Of a DNA stretch of 64,000 nucleotides, positions 1 to 9,315 are shown piece after piece; positions within the stretch are counted from its first letter, which is position 1, and each line of letters begins with the position of its first letter. The notes below the pieces were generated by a model. It was not told the DNA's origin and did no database searches. It saw only the letters and a program-made list of their open reading frames with translations. The stretch lies in the NCBI GenBank assembly GCA_003141895.1, contig PLNT01000038.1, forward strand, positions 201,484 through 265,483, in the 5' to 3' direction. Made by a program: the position numbers and the translations under genes. The stretch comes from Bacteroidales bacterium. GTDB taxonomy: Bacteria > Bacteroidota > Bacteroidia > Bacteroidales > VadinHA17.

Positions 1-929
1 AAATTTATACAGGCAAGCAGAATGATAAAAATTGCTATTGAAATAAATATGTAAACAAATTTAATATCTCCACCGGCTTCAAATTCCCCGTCAATACCTG
101 TTGTTAAATGAATATCCCTGACATTCTCAGTTCTGAATTCAATCCGGTTGCCTTTCCCGAGAAGTTTATCCCATGTTGTCCCTAATGCAATTGCAGCCTG
201 AGGTGCAACATATCTTTCTACCAGTTGTGGCATTTTTTTCTGAAAAGCCATAGGGTCTGAATTCTCTTTAAGGAGAACATATGTCTGAAAGTTATTGCTA
301 AGCCATATTCCCTCATTGTATTCTCCTGTGCTATAGAGAGATGCTATAAAATCAAAATGAAAATGTGAAGCAGACGGAATGTCCTTGTACACCGCAGTGA
401 CCCGGTAATCTGTTTTGTTGTCAAACTTTAAAATTTTGTTGATTGGATCTTCCTTGCCAAAATATTTTTTTGCCATGCTCTCGCTCAGGGCAATAGTAAA
501 CGGAGCTTTCAAAGCAGTCTCAGCATTCCCTCTGATTACCGGAATACTAAATACACCAAACACCGATGAATCAGCATAAATGATTCTGTATTCCGCATAA
601 CTTACATTGTTATACTTAAGAATTGCCTTTCCATAATTTCTGAACCTCACTGCTTTCTCAACTTCAGGATAGTCCTTTATTAATGTCCCGGCAAGAGGTG
701 CAGGACAAAAATTTGAAGTACCATCAGATCCGTTCATTTTGAGATACATGTTCATCCTGTATATCCTTTCAGCAGCCAGGTTATATTTGTCATATGAAAA
801 CTCTGCGTTGACCCAGAGCATTATAATGATAAAACATGCCATGCCAATTGCAAGACCCAGGATATTCAGAATTGTAAATGCCTTGTGGCGAAGCGAGTTT
901 CTGAAAAAAAGTTTTATAAATGAGAGCAT
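1..929 (-). CDS. FtsX/MacB-type ABC transporter permease, N-terminal part (runs off the window)
   Basis: About 309 N-terminal residues of a large permease are visible; the rest lies beyond base 1. The ATG at 927-929 opens a protein starting MLSFIKLFFRNSLRHKAFTI, followed by a first membrane segment at about residues 18-40 and a periplasmic MacB-PCD-like domain at about 50-285. The next membrane segment, ending in LACIN, begins at the window edge. The layout and wording match the three complete permeases at 4372-11691, so this is a fourth paralogue. Family members are membrane subunits of ABC systems that act on peptides, lipoproteins or signals; the substrate is unknown. It is divergent from the sigma-54 regulator at 1138, and a sigma-54-like promoter lies 49 bases upstream of its start. 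The assignment to the family is firm; its substrate and its link to the regulator are inference. Confidence 0.9.
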   Translation of the reverse strand, partial: MLSFIKLFFRNSLRHKAFTILNILGLAIGMACFIIIMLWVNAEFSYDKYNLAAERIYRMNMYLKMNGSDGTSNFCPAPLAGTLIKDYPEVEKAVRFRNYGKAILKYNNVSYAEYRIIYADSSVFGVFSIPVIRGNAETALKAPFTIALSESMAKKYFGKEDPINKILKFDNKTDYRVTAVYKDIPSASHFHFDFIASLYSTGEYNEGIWLSNNFQTYVLLKENSDPMAFQKKMPQLVERYVAPQAAIALGTTWDKLLGKGNRIEFRTENVRDIHLTTGIDGEFEAGGDIKFVYIFISIAIFIILLACIN

Positions 930-977
930 AATGTTTCTTATTAATTATGTGATAAATAAATGAATCAATACATTCCA

Positions 978-994
978 ACCAAGACCTGTGCCAG
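978..994 (-). promoter_or_regulatory. Candidate sigma-54 (-24/-12) promoter for the edge permease
   Basis: Read on the minus strand the site is CTGGCACAGGTCTTGGT. It matches the sigma-54 consensus (YTGGCAC, 5 bases, TTGCW) at the -24 GG and at TTG of the -12 element; the -12 GC is GG here. Transcription would start near 967, leaving a leader of about 38 bases before the ATG at 929. The divergent gene encodes a sigma-54 activator, which raises the likelihood. Confidence 0.5.
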
Positions 995-1033
995 TTTATT
1001 CATCACATTAATTATCTGCATCTTACAATTATT

Positions 1034-1102
1034 TATCCTATTATTTTTCATATAAAGTGTTTATTTATTATCCACATTATGTATTATTTGTATCCACTTT
1101 AT
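1034..1102. promoter_or_regulatory. Possible activator-binding repeats between divergent genes
   Basis: TATCCAC occurs at 1069-1075 and 1091-1097, 22 bases apart (about two helical turns), with a partial TATCC at 1034. ATAAAGTG at 1052-1059 is the inverted match of CACTTTAT at 1095-1102. The repeats lie 40-120 bases upstream of the candidate sigma-54 promoter, where enhancer-binding proteins usually bind. The region is very AT-rich, so chance repeats are possible. Confidence 0.35.
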
Positions 1103-1137
1103 TATATTTTTAACAATTTAATGACTAATTAAGAAAT

Positions 1138-2511
1138 ATGACAAAGATAAAAGGCAAAATACTTATTGCAGATGATAATGAAGGCATCCTGAAGTCACTT
1201 TCATTTATTCTCAGGCAGGAATTTGAAGAAGTTACAACAATAAAAAATCCTGCAAAATTTATCACTCTTTTACATTCGGGATCTTTCGACATTATTCTCC
1301 TCGACATGAATTTCTCCGCCGGAGTCAATACAGGAAATGAGGGTCTGTTCTGGTTGAAGGAAATTATGAAGGAAGACCATGATGCAGTTATTATTCTTAT
1401 AACAGCCTATGGCGATATTGAACTTGCAGTAAAGGCGATGAAAGAGGGAGCTACTGATTTCATCCAGAAACCGTTTGATCCCGTGAAACTAGTCTCAACC
1501 ATAAGAGCAGCTTATCAGCTGCGAATGTCAAAAGTTCAGGTTTCAAAGCTCATGCACAAACAAAAACATCTCTCTGAAGATCTGGATAAGAAGTTCAATT
1601 CGCTAATAGGCGAGTCTCCCATTATGAAGGACATATTATCTGTTGTAAAAAAGGTTGCTCCAACTGATGCGAATATTCTTATTCTTGGAGAAAACGGAAC
1701 GGGCAAAGAATTAATTGCCCGCGAGATACACCGTCAATCAAAACGGTCTGAAGATGTGTTCATAAGTGTCGACCTTGGATCTCTTTCTGAATCGCTGTTT
1801 GAGAGTGAATTATTCGGTCATGTGAAAGGAGCTTTTACCGGAGCTGCAGAAGACAGAAAGGGACGATTTGAGACAGCTACCGGAGGAACATTGTTTCTTG
1901 ATGAGATAGGTAATCTTTCTATGTCAATGCAATCAAAGCTTCTCACTGTTTTACAGAACCGGTACATTATCCCCGTAGGGTCAAACAAAGCTGTACCGAT
2001 AGATGTCAGACTAATAACAGCAACCAATAAGCATCTGCCCGATCTAATAAGAGACAACCTATTCAGGGAAGATCTTATGTTCAGGATAAACACCGTACAA
2101 ATTGAAATTCCGCCATTACGTAACCGTGGTGAAGATATTCTTTTGCTTGCAGAGCATTTTCTTAAAATATATGGAAAAAAATATGAAAAATCGCTTAAGA
2201 TCAGCGGTACTGCTATCGATAAACTGCTTCAATATGAATGGCCCGGAAATGTAAGAGAGCTTCAGCATATGCTTGAGAATTCTGTTATTATGGTTGATGA
2301 AGGAATTATCAAGCCGGAGAATCTGCGCTTTACAACAAGCATATCATCAGGGAAACAATTTTTCGACAATTCACTCAATCTGAACGACGTTGAAAGACTT
2401 ACAATCAAAGAGGCTCTTTTCAAACATAAGGGTAACATAAACCAGACAGCAAAGGAACTCGGGATTACACGAAAGACTCTCTATTCAAAAATCGAAAAGT
2501 ATGAACTCTAA
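1138..2511 (+). CDS. NtrC-family sigma-54-dependent response regulator
   Basis: 457 residues in the full NtrC layout. The receiver domain (about 5-125) has acidic pocket residues D12/D13, phospho-acceptor D56 in ILLDMNF, T89 and K111. The AAA+ domain (about 155-390) has Walker A GENGTGKE at 184-191, the sigma-54 contact motif GAFTGA at 231-236 and Walker B LFLDE ending at 256. A Fis-type helix-turn-helix lies at about 415-455 (NQTAKELGITRKTLY). It should act as a phosphorylation-controlled activator of sigma-54 promoters. The gene overlaps the kinase start by 11 bases, so the two are co-translated partners. Likely targets are the neighbouring permease genes, at least the divergent one with a -24/-12 site; this is inference. 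Family assignment is secure. Confidence 0.96.
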   Translation: MTKIKGKILIADDNEGILKSLSFILRQEFEEVTTIKNPAKFITLLHSGSFDIILLDMNFSAGVNTGNEGLFWLKEIMKEDHDAVIILITAYGDIELAVKAMKEGATDFIQKPFDPVKLVSTIRAAYQLRMSKVQVSKLMHKQKHLSEDLDKKFNSLIGESPIMKDILSVVKKVAPTDANILILGENGTGKELIAREIHRQSKRSEDVFISVDLGSLSESLFESELFGHVKGAFTGAAEDRKGRFETATGGTLFLDEIGNLSMSMQSKLLTVLQNRYIIPVGSNKAVPIDVRLITATNKHLPDLIRDNLFREDLMFRINTVQIEIPPLRNRGEDILLLAEHFLKIYGKKYEKSLKISGTAIDKLLQYEWPGNVRELQHMLENSVIMVDEGIIKPENLRFTTSISSGKQFFDNSLNLNDVERLTIKEALFKHKGNINQTAKELGITRKTLYSKIEKYEL

Positions 2512-3859
2512 CAGATATTATACAAGCATAATTGTGCGGGTAATCTTTATAACCCTGACCGCTCTTCTGCTTGCATTCGTTTCATTCAAAACCAATTATC
2601 TCTATTCAATATTTGTTTTAATCATCATTGAAATCTTACAGACATGGGGCCTGATAAGACATATTATGAGACGAAGAAATGATCTTAAAAGAATGCTTGA
2701 ATATATTAAAGAGAATAACCCGTCGCTCTATTTTTCAAAGTCGAGAGACTATCCTTTCAATGAGCTTGGAGATTTTCTGAATGAGATAGGTGGTATTGTA
2801 AGGCAGGTCAGGATCGAAAAAGAAAGTCAGTTACAGTATATGAATTACATTGTTAAGCATGTTGGAATAGGATTGCTTTCGTTCGATCAGGACGGAAATG
2901 TTGAAATAATAAATCAGGCTGCAAAGGACCTTTTGGGTTTGCGGGAATTAAATTCTATTAGTTCTCTTGAAGGAGTTCTTCACGGGCTACCTGAGACATT
3001 AAAGAAATTAATTGCTGAAGAACAGAAAGTAATAGCTTTAAAATCAGGGAACCGGTTACAGCAGCTTGCAATAAGGGTATCGTCATTTAAAATAGGTCAA
3101 AAAGAAATCCGGCTTGTCTCATTTCAGGATATAAAAAATGAGTTGGATGAAAAAGAGATGGATTCATGGCAGAAACTTATCAGGGTACTGACCCATGAAA
3201 TAATTAACTCAGTTACTCCTGTCACTTCTCTGACGACAACAATTTCGGGATTCTTCAGAAAGGGTAAGAAGATTTTGCCTGCTAAGGATATTTCAGATGA
3301 AACCATCAGTGAAGCCCTTACCGGACTCAGTTACATAGAAGAAAGAGGGAAAAGCCTTATAGATTTTGTTAGTAAGTTCAGAAGTCTCACTAAGTTGCCT
3401 TCGCCTAAATTTGAAGAAATAAGTCTGAATAAATTATTTGATGGTATAATACTTTTAAAAAAAGATGAGCTCGCCTCCAGCGGGATAAAGCTTGTATGTT
3501 TTTCGCCGGAAGAAAAGTTAAATCTTTTTTGCGATCGGAGTCTTATCGAACATGTTATGTTAAACCTTATTAATAACGCATCTGATGCCATTCTTAGTAA
3601 AAATAATGATGGAGAACGAATTATAGAAATAAGAGGAACAGTAGGGGAAAACGGGCATCCCAGGGTAGAGGTAAGAGATAATGGAATAGGAATTTCTAAT
3701 ACTATAATGGAAAATGTTTTCATCCCGTTCTTCACAACAAAAGAGAATGGATCGGGTATTGGCTTAAGCTTGTCACGACAGATCATGAAACTTCATGGCG
3801 GAACTATTACGGTATTCTCAAAACCCGGTTTTGAAACAGTTTTTTCATTAATATTTTAA
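2501..3859 (+). CDS. Membrane sensor histidine kinase
   Basis: 452 residues. Two membrane segments near the N-terminus (about 8-28 and 33-52) have almost no loop between them, so there is little extracytoplasmic sensor and the input probably comes from within the membrane or the cytoplasm. A PAS-like region spans about 110-215. The phospho-acceptor box has H232 in VLTHEIINSVTP, and the HATPase domain shows the N box LINNASDAI, the G1 box DNGIGI and the G2 box GSGIGLSLS. The ATG sits inside the regulator's stop region (ATGAACTCTAA), giving tight coupling. Kinases of this shape with NtrC-type partners are common in Bacteroidota near FtsX permeases. The signal is unknown. Confidence 0.95.
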   Translation: MNSNRYYTSIIVRVIFITLTALLLAFVSFKTNYLYSIFVLIIIEILQTWGLIRHIMRRRNDLKRMLEYIKENNPSLYFSKSRDYPFNELGDFLNEIGGIVRQVRIEKESQLQYMNYIVKHVGIGLLSFDQDGNVEIINQAAKDLLGLRELNSISSLEGVLHGLPETLKKLIAEEQKVIALKSGNRLQQLAIRVSSFKIGQKEIRLVSFQDIKNELDEKEMDSWQKLIRVLTHEIINSVTPVTSLTTTISGFFRKGKKILPAKDISDETISEALTGLSYIEERGKSLIDFVSKFRSLTKLPSPKFEEISLNKLFDGIILLKKDELASSGIKLVCFSPEEKLNLFCDRSLIEHVMLNLINNASDAILSKNNDGERIIEIRGTVGENGHPRVEVRDNGIGISNTIMENVFIPFFTTKENGSGIGLSLSRQIMKLHGGTITVFSKPGFETVFSLIF

Positions 3860-3969
3860 AAAACTGTCAAGAAGGATGCAACATTTGAGAAAGCAATTCG
3901 TCTTTAGTTCAAATAAGAGATACAAAAGAGAATATTAATCGCTTAAGAAAAGCACAAAAAGATAAGGCC

Positions 3970-4278
3970 ATGACAGTTAAATTATATGCAAACGAAGTTG
4001 TTCTTAAAGCGGGTGATACAAACCAGGTAGTTGAGAATAACACTGTAGAAGGAAAACTGATAGTCACAAACCAGAGGTTATATTTTAAAACTCTTGACGA
4101 AAATACCGACAGGTTTAATCTTGAAATTCTTTTTGAAAATATCCTTGAAGTTATTTATTTCAGTAAGGGCCTTTTCGCACCAAAAGGGTTAAATGTTGTA
4201 ACACGTGACGGAAAAAGCCATAGTTTTCCATTGAAACAGCGTGATGAATTTGGACAATTGATTAACAAAATGTACTAG
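3970..4278 (+). CDS. Small GRAM/PH-like domain protein
   Basis: 102 residues, no signal peptide and no membrane segment, so cytoplasmic. The stretch GKLIVTNQRLYF at about 30-41, followed by alternating beta strands and a C-terminal helix, is typical of GRAM/bacterial PH-like domains, which bind lipids or proteins at the membrane face. It lies 110 bases after the kinase on the same strand and just before a terminator, so it could be the last gene of the regulator-kinase transcript. A role at the membrane beside the kinase or permeases is a guess from position. The fold assignment comes from motif recognition only. Confidence 0.7.
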   Translation: MTVKLYANEVVLKAGDTNQVVENNTVEGKLIVTNQRLYFKTLDENTDRFNLEILFENILEVIYFSKGLFAPKGLNVVTRDGKSHSFPLKQRDEFGQLINKMY

Positions 4279-4324
4279 AGCATTCTCAATCAACATACAC
4301 TCTGATTATAAAACAAGAAAAAGG

Positions 4325-4351
4325 AACCCGCAAATTGCGGGTTTCTTTTTT
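4325..4351. terminator. Bidirectional intrinsic terminator between convergent genes
   Basis: AACCCGCAA-A-TTGCGGGTT forms a hairpin, followed by TTTCTTTTTT on the plus strand. On the minus strand the same stem is followed by CCTTTTTCTTG. It lies between the GRAM-like gene (plus) and the permease ending at 4372 (minus), so it can serve both. Confidence 0.85.
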
Positions 4352-4371
4352 ATTCGACCCCCTAAATCGGG

Positions 4372-6747
4372 TTACTCATACCTCAACGAATCCACAGGAT
4401 TCCTTAGTGCAGATTTTCCAATTTTAAATATTATTGTCATGGTTGTTGCAACAAACATAATTGAAGCTGACAGAATCAATATCCCTGGTTTGATCTCAAC
4501 AAAATATTGCCAGATGCTGCCCATCATCATATTCGACATATAATATCCACCCGCGCATCCTATGATCGAAGCAATAACCAAAACAATCAGAAATTTCTTA
4601 CTGATCATATACATAATTAAAAGGATGGATGCTCCCTGTATTTTTCTAATCCCCATTTCTTTTGTACGTCTCAAAATATCAAGGGCGACAAGATTATACA
4701 TTCCGATTAGAGACAATATGGCTGCTGTAATCGCCAGAAAGATATTAACCTTCATAATACTGCTGTTTATATCTTTCCCTTCACGCATAGTATCCTCCTG
4801 AAGTATGCCACCGAATATGTTGTTAATACCCATGCCTTTCCATTTAAGATTGAGATCATCTAACACACCTGGAAGATCATTTTCTGAAGCTCTGACGGCT
4901 ATCAAACCATATTGATCAGATGATGATAATTTCATTATCACTGGTTCTACTTTTTGCCAGATACCTCTCAGATAAAAATCCTTTACCACGCCTATGACTG
5001 TGAATTTCGTTGTGTCATAAAGTGTAACTGTATGACCAATAGCATTTCCCCAGCCAAAATTATCGACCAATTTCTGATTTACAATGATAGATCCGTTGGA
5101 CCGGTCAGCCGACACGCGAGGCTGATCAAATAAGCGACCGTCAGTCAGATGCAATCCCATTGTCTGAGAGTAAAGAGGACCAATATCCATCATATCAACT
5201 TCCAATTGTTTCACCTCATCCTTGATGGGTCGTCTGTAACCTCCGAAACCTATATGAAACTGTGTTCCTTCTGCTGCAATAACCTTTGGATTCGTAAGTA
5301 CCTCATTGCGGTAAGCGGTATAATATTCTGTTGGCAGAGGTACAACTATAATATTTTTTCTGTCATAGCCAAGATCCAGTGTCTCCTGGTAACGCGCATT
5401 CTTTTCAAAAACAATTCCCATAACAAGGGCCATTATGGAGATCGTGAACTGTAACATGAGAAGTACTGAAGATAGTTTTCCAGATTCTTTAAACGGAGCA
5501 CCTCCCTTCATTATATTTACCGGACTGAATGAACTCACATAAAGAGCCGGGTAGACTCCTGCTATAAAACCAGTAAGCAAAAGAAGCAAAACAAGAAATA
5601 GCCAGAATACAGCGTATTTTGTAAATGTCAGTTCTATCGACATATAAGACCACAGACTGCTGTAAGCAGGCACAAGGAACTCAGCGAGTACTATTGCAAC
5701 AAACAAAGCCAACGAGCAAATTACTATGGTCTCCAGCATGAACTGGGAAACCAACTGTTTTCTCTGACCTCCAAAAGTCTTCCTTAATCCTATTTCCTTC
5801 AAACGTTTACTAAATGTTGAAATAGAAGTATTTGCAAAATTGAAACACGCTATCAACAGAATGAATAAGGCCATAACAGGCGGAGATATTACAGCCGCCG
5901 GATGTAGTGCCGGAAACAGACTTGATGACCATGTAGTTCGCGAATTTTTCCCTACTTCCTTTAAAGGAACGAGTGTATACCTGTTAATTTTAAAATCCTC
6001 CCTTGCTTCATTCTGGACCGATGTATAGTTTTTTAATGACTGTGTAATTGACTGAAGGGAAGATTTGTCAGGAACCTGAATGAATAACGCAGCGCAATTA
6101 AATTTCCAGTCAGCATCCCTGACATCAAACATTAACAGAAAATTATCGAAGTGGGTCAGAATGTCTATCCTGAAACTCGAGTTATCCGGGCAATCGGTAA
6201 ACACCCCGCCAACTGTATATGTGAACTCTTTATTTTTATCATTAAATACTGAGATGCTCTTCCCGACAGGGTAATCATTTCCAAAAAGTGTTGTTGCCAT
6301 TTTTCTGCTGAGCAAAACATTACCATGATTTTCAATAGATTTCTGGTCCCCAAGCAAAATGTGAAATGTGAAAATATCCAGGAAATCCGGATCAACATAT
6401 GATATCTGAGTCGGGAAAATATCAACGCCCCTTTTTACAGGGGAACCTGATCTTGCCAGTCTTGCCAACTTTTCAATGCCAGGGATCTCCTTTTTTGCCA
6501 TAAGCCCAAGAGTGGCAGGTACAATTCCATATTCCTGCTCTCTTCCCTGCATGTCTCTGAAACTATTTACACGGTAGATCTTATAGAAATTTACATTTTG
6601 CCTGTCAAATTCATAATTGAACATATGATTGAAAAATGCAACAATACAAACTGATAATGCAATTCCCAATCCCAGGATGTTTATCAGTGTGAAAACTTTG
6701 TTTTTCAGTAAATTTCTGAAAGTAACAAGCAGGTAATTTTTTAGCAT
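4372..6747 (-). CDS. FtsX/MacB-type ABC transporter permease
   Basis: 791 residues in the duplicated FtsX layout: a membrane segment at about 18-40, a periplasmic MacB-PCD-like domain to about 280, three membrane segments with the coupling-helix-like motif KEIGLRKTFGG, a second periplasmic domain, and a final FtsX block with RTKEMGIRKIQGA. Such proteins form the membrane part of ABC systems that transmit mechanical force to the periplasm or export molecules; they need a separate ATPase, which is not in this window. It is downstream of the permease at 6773-9190 by only 25 bases, so the two are surely co-transcribed. Its motifs differ most from the other three copies (KTFGG, IQGA), suggesting an older divergence. 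Substrate unknown. Confidence 0.92.
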   Translation of the reverse strand: MLKNYLLVTFRNLLKNKVFTLINILGLGIALSVCIVAFFNHMFNYEFDRQNVNFYKIYRVNSFRDMQGREQEYGIVPATLGLMAKKEIPGIEKLARLARSGSPVKRGVDIFPTQISYVDPDFLDIFTFHILLGDQKSIENHGNVLLSRKMATTLFGNDYPVGKSISVFNDKNKEFTYTVGGVFTDCPDNSSFRIDILTHFDNFLLMFDVRDADWKFNCAALFIQVPDKSSLQSITQSLKNYTSVQNEAREDFKINRYTLVPLKEVGKNSRTTWSSSLFPALHPAAVISPPVMALFILLIACFNFANTSISTFSKRLKEIGLRKTFGGQRKQLVSQFMLETIVICSLALFVAIVLAEFLVPAYSSLWSYMSIELTFTKYAVFWLFLVLLLLLTGFIAGVYPALYVSSFSPVNIMKGGAPFKESGKLSSVLLMLQFTISIMALVMGIVFEKNARYQETLDLGYDRKNIIVVPLPTEYYTAYRNEVLTNPKVIAAEGTQFHIGFGGYRRPIKDEVKQLEVDMMDIGPLYSQTMGLHLTDGRLFDQPRVSADRSNGSIIVNQKLVDNFGWGNAIGHTVTLYDTTKFTVIGVVKDFYLRGIWQKVEPVIMKLSSSDQYGLIAVRASENDLPGVLDDLNLKWKGMGINNIFGGILQEDTMREGKDINSSIMKVNIFLAITAAILSLIGMYNLVALDILRRTKEMGIRKIQGASILLIMYMISKKFLIVLVIASIIGCAGGYYMSNMMMGSIWQYFVEIKPGILILSASIMFVATTMTIIFKIGKSALRNPVDSLRYE

Positions 6748-6772
6748 GTATTTTTAATCTTCTTCTTATTTT

Positions 6773-9190
6773 TTATTCATATTTAAGTGACTGGGCGACA
6801 TTTACACTAGCTGCTCTGAGAATGCGATAACTTACAGTAATTACGGCAATTCCCAGGGCGATTACCATTCCGGCAATAAAACTAAATGCACTTAAAGGCA
6901 TTCTATAATAAAAGCTCTGCAGCCATTTCTCAGCAACAAAATATATTATTGGCCAGGCAATAAGAGCTGAAACTAATGTAAGAATTATTATCTCTTTTGA
7001 AATAACAGTATAAATTCCGGTAACAGTTGATCCCATTGCTTTTCTCACTCCTATTTCTTTTGTCCTTTGCTCGACTGTAAAGGAGGTAAGTCCAAAAAGG
7101 CCAAGTGATGCAATAAATATAGCAAGAATAGAAAATATTACAGCCATCCTGGCATTCTGTTTTTCGGAAATGTACATTTGTTCAAAATCCTTATCGACAA
7201 AGTAATAGTTTAAAGGTTTTCCTGTGAACTCTTTCCATTTGCTTTCAATTGTCTTGATTGTTCCCGAAATATTCTGACCAGACAACTTTACTGATAAATA
7301 TCCTCCATAGTAAGCGTCAGTCCTGAGACAAAACAAATATGGATCTATCTGACTATGTAATGATTTAAAATTGAAGTTTTTCACCACTCCTATTACCTGT
7401 AAATAATCGCTACCTGTTGGATCTCCGGGCTTTGTTATTCTGGTAGCTTCAAGATTGGTAATTCCCATTTTCTTAACAGCGGTCTCATTTAACAGACATG
7501 CCTGGACATCTGAGCCGAATGTCTTTGAAAAGTTCCTGCCTGCTACCAGTTTTATTCCGTAGGTTTCAAGGTAATCATAGTCAATATAGTTTGTTTCCAG
7601 ATCAAACGATTCATTCTTTGTGCCTTCCATTCTACACCCGGCATTTCTGTTGTTACGGCCTGGAACAGCTGAGGAGCTTACAATATTAAGAACTCCAGGA
7701 ATTCCTTTGACAGTTTCTTTAAATGATATTAATTTTGTTGTCAGATCATCAGGTCTGTCAATTACTAAAATCTGATCCTTATTAAAACCAAGATCTTTAT
7801 TCTGCATATATTTTATTTGCCGGTACATTATTATTGTACCGACAATAAGAAGAATTGAAATCGCAAATTGAAAAACTACCAGGACTTTCCTGATGACACC
7901 ATTTTTCATACTCGATTTTATACCACCTTTTAGAACTTCATATGGATTAAAAGAAGACAGGTAAAGAGCCGGATAGCTTCCTGAAAGAAAACCTACAAGC
8001 ATTGTGAAAAGAATCAGAACGGGAATCGTATACCAGCCAGAAAACAAATTAGCAGACAATTTTGCACTTATCAGATTGTTGAAATATGGCAGAGCAACTT
8101 TAATAATAATAAGAGCTAAGATCAATGAAATAAATGCAAGCATAAAAGATTCTGTAAGAAACTGCATTATAAGCATGCCTCTTGTTGAACCACCTACTTT
8201 TTTAATACCAACTTCCTTCGCTCTGCGGGATGCCTGTGCAGTTGAAAGGTTCATGAAATTAATTGCAGCTATAATAACGATGAATATTGCCAAAGTCCCC
8301 AGTATCTTAAGATACTTCGGATTTCCAGCTTCTTTAAATTGCTGTTGAATTGAAGGATCAAGGTGGATTTCCTTCAGGTTCTGAAGATAAAAACTGTATT
8401 TATTTCCTTTTGATATAAAATCTTTCAGGGAGATTCCGAGATATTTCTGGATTTCAGGTGCAAGATGAGTGTCCACCAGTTCCGGTAATTTATCCTGAAC
8501 TGTCTTATATGTTGAATTAGGCTTCAAAAGCAGGTAAGTACTGAAACTGGCGCTAAACCAAATCTGATCATTTGATTCAGGATTGGTCATAAAAGAAGAA
8601 ATAATATTAGCCTGGAAATGAGAATTTTCAGGTACATCGGCCATTACACCGCTAACTACAAACTCTATAGTATCGGTTCCGATTTTAAGAGTCTTGTCTA
8701 TCGGATTTTCTTTTCCAAAGAGTTTTTTTGCAGTTGATTCCGAGAGTACAACCTGATGAGGAGCATTAAGCAGATTATCCTTATTGCCTTTTAGTACGGG
8801 TATTGAGAAAAAATTAAAGAAAGAAGAGTCTGCCTCAACAACGTGATTCTCTGTAAATATCTGGTTATTACATTTTATTTCTCTGATCCCCGGATTGTTC
8901 ATTCGCAGGAAACCGTCAACTTCAGGAAATTCTTTCAGCAAAGTAGGACCCAGGACAGATGGATTAGCATAGATATTCATTTCGCCACTTCCAACATTTG
9001 CATTAAGAATGACCCGGTAGATCATATCTTTCTTAGTGTTAAATTTATCATAACTAATCTCGTTTAATACATAAAGAGCTATGAACAAGCTGCAGGAGAT
9101 TCCTATTGAAAGGCCCAGGACATTAATAATTATGTATGCACGTTGTCTTTTAAAAGATCTTAAACTATGCTTGATTAGGTTGGTGAACAT
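6773..9190 (-). CDS. FtsX/MacB-type ABC transporter permease
   Basis: 805 residues with the same two-block layout as its neighbours. Membrane segment 1 lies at about 20-42; the first FtsX block carries the signature NFMNLSTAQASRRAKEVGIK; the second carries RTKEIGVRKAMGSTVTGIY. Each block is preceded by a periplasmic MacB-PCD-like domain. The ATG is at 9188-9190. The downstream permease follows after 25 bases, while the upstream one ends 125 bases away, leaving room for a separate promoter, although I could not find a convincing one. It probably pairs with an ATPase and possibly an outer-membrane or periplasmic partner encoded elsewhere. Confidence 0.92.
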   Translation of the reverse strand: MFTNLIKHSLRSFKRQRAYIIINVLGLSIGISCSLFIALYVLNEISYDKFNTKKDMIYRVILNANVGSGEMNIYANPSVLGPTLLKEFPEVDGFLRMNNPGIREIKCNNQIFTENHVVEADSSFFNFFSIPVLKGNKDNLLNAPHQVVLSESTAKKLFGKENPIDKTLKIGTDTIEFVVSGVMADVPENSHFQANIISSFMTNPESNDQIWFSASFSTYLLLKPNSTYKTVQDKLPELVDTHLAPEIQKYLGISLKDFISKGNKYSFYLQNLKEIHLDPSIQQQFKEAGNPKYLKILGTLAIFIVIIAAINFMNLSTAQASRRAKEVGIKKVGGSTRGMLIMQFLTESFMLAFISLILALIIIKVALPYFNNLISAKLSANLFSGWYTIPVLILFTMLVGFLSGSYPALYLSSFNPYEVLKGGIKSSMKNGVIRKVLVVFQFAISILLIVGTIIMYRQIKYMQNKDLGFNKDQILVIDRPDDLTTKLISFKETVKGIPGVLNIVSSSAVPGRNNRNAGCRMEGTKNESFDLETNYIDYDYLETYGIKLVAGRNFSKTFGSDVQACLLNETAVKKMGITNLEATRITKPGDPTGSDYLQVIGVVKNFNFKSLHSQIDPYLFCLRTDAYYGGYLSVKLSGQNISGTIKTIESKWKEFTGKPLNYYFVDKDFEQMYISEKQNARMAVIFSILAIFIASLGLFGLTSFTVEQRTKEIGVRKAMGSTVTGIYTVISKEIIILTLVSALIAWPIIYFVAEKWLQSFYYRMPLSAFSFIAGMVIALGIAVITVSYRILRAASVNVAQSLKYE

Positions 9191-9315
9191 AATAATGGAA
9201 GTTAATAAGGTTAATAAAGGGCAAATTTTATGTGAAAAATCTTTAATAATTAAACTATTCTGAGGCCTTTAATTAATAGACGATAAAAAAATAGTTATGC
9301 TGCAAGGGTTGAAAA

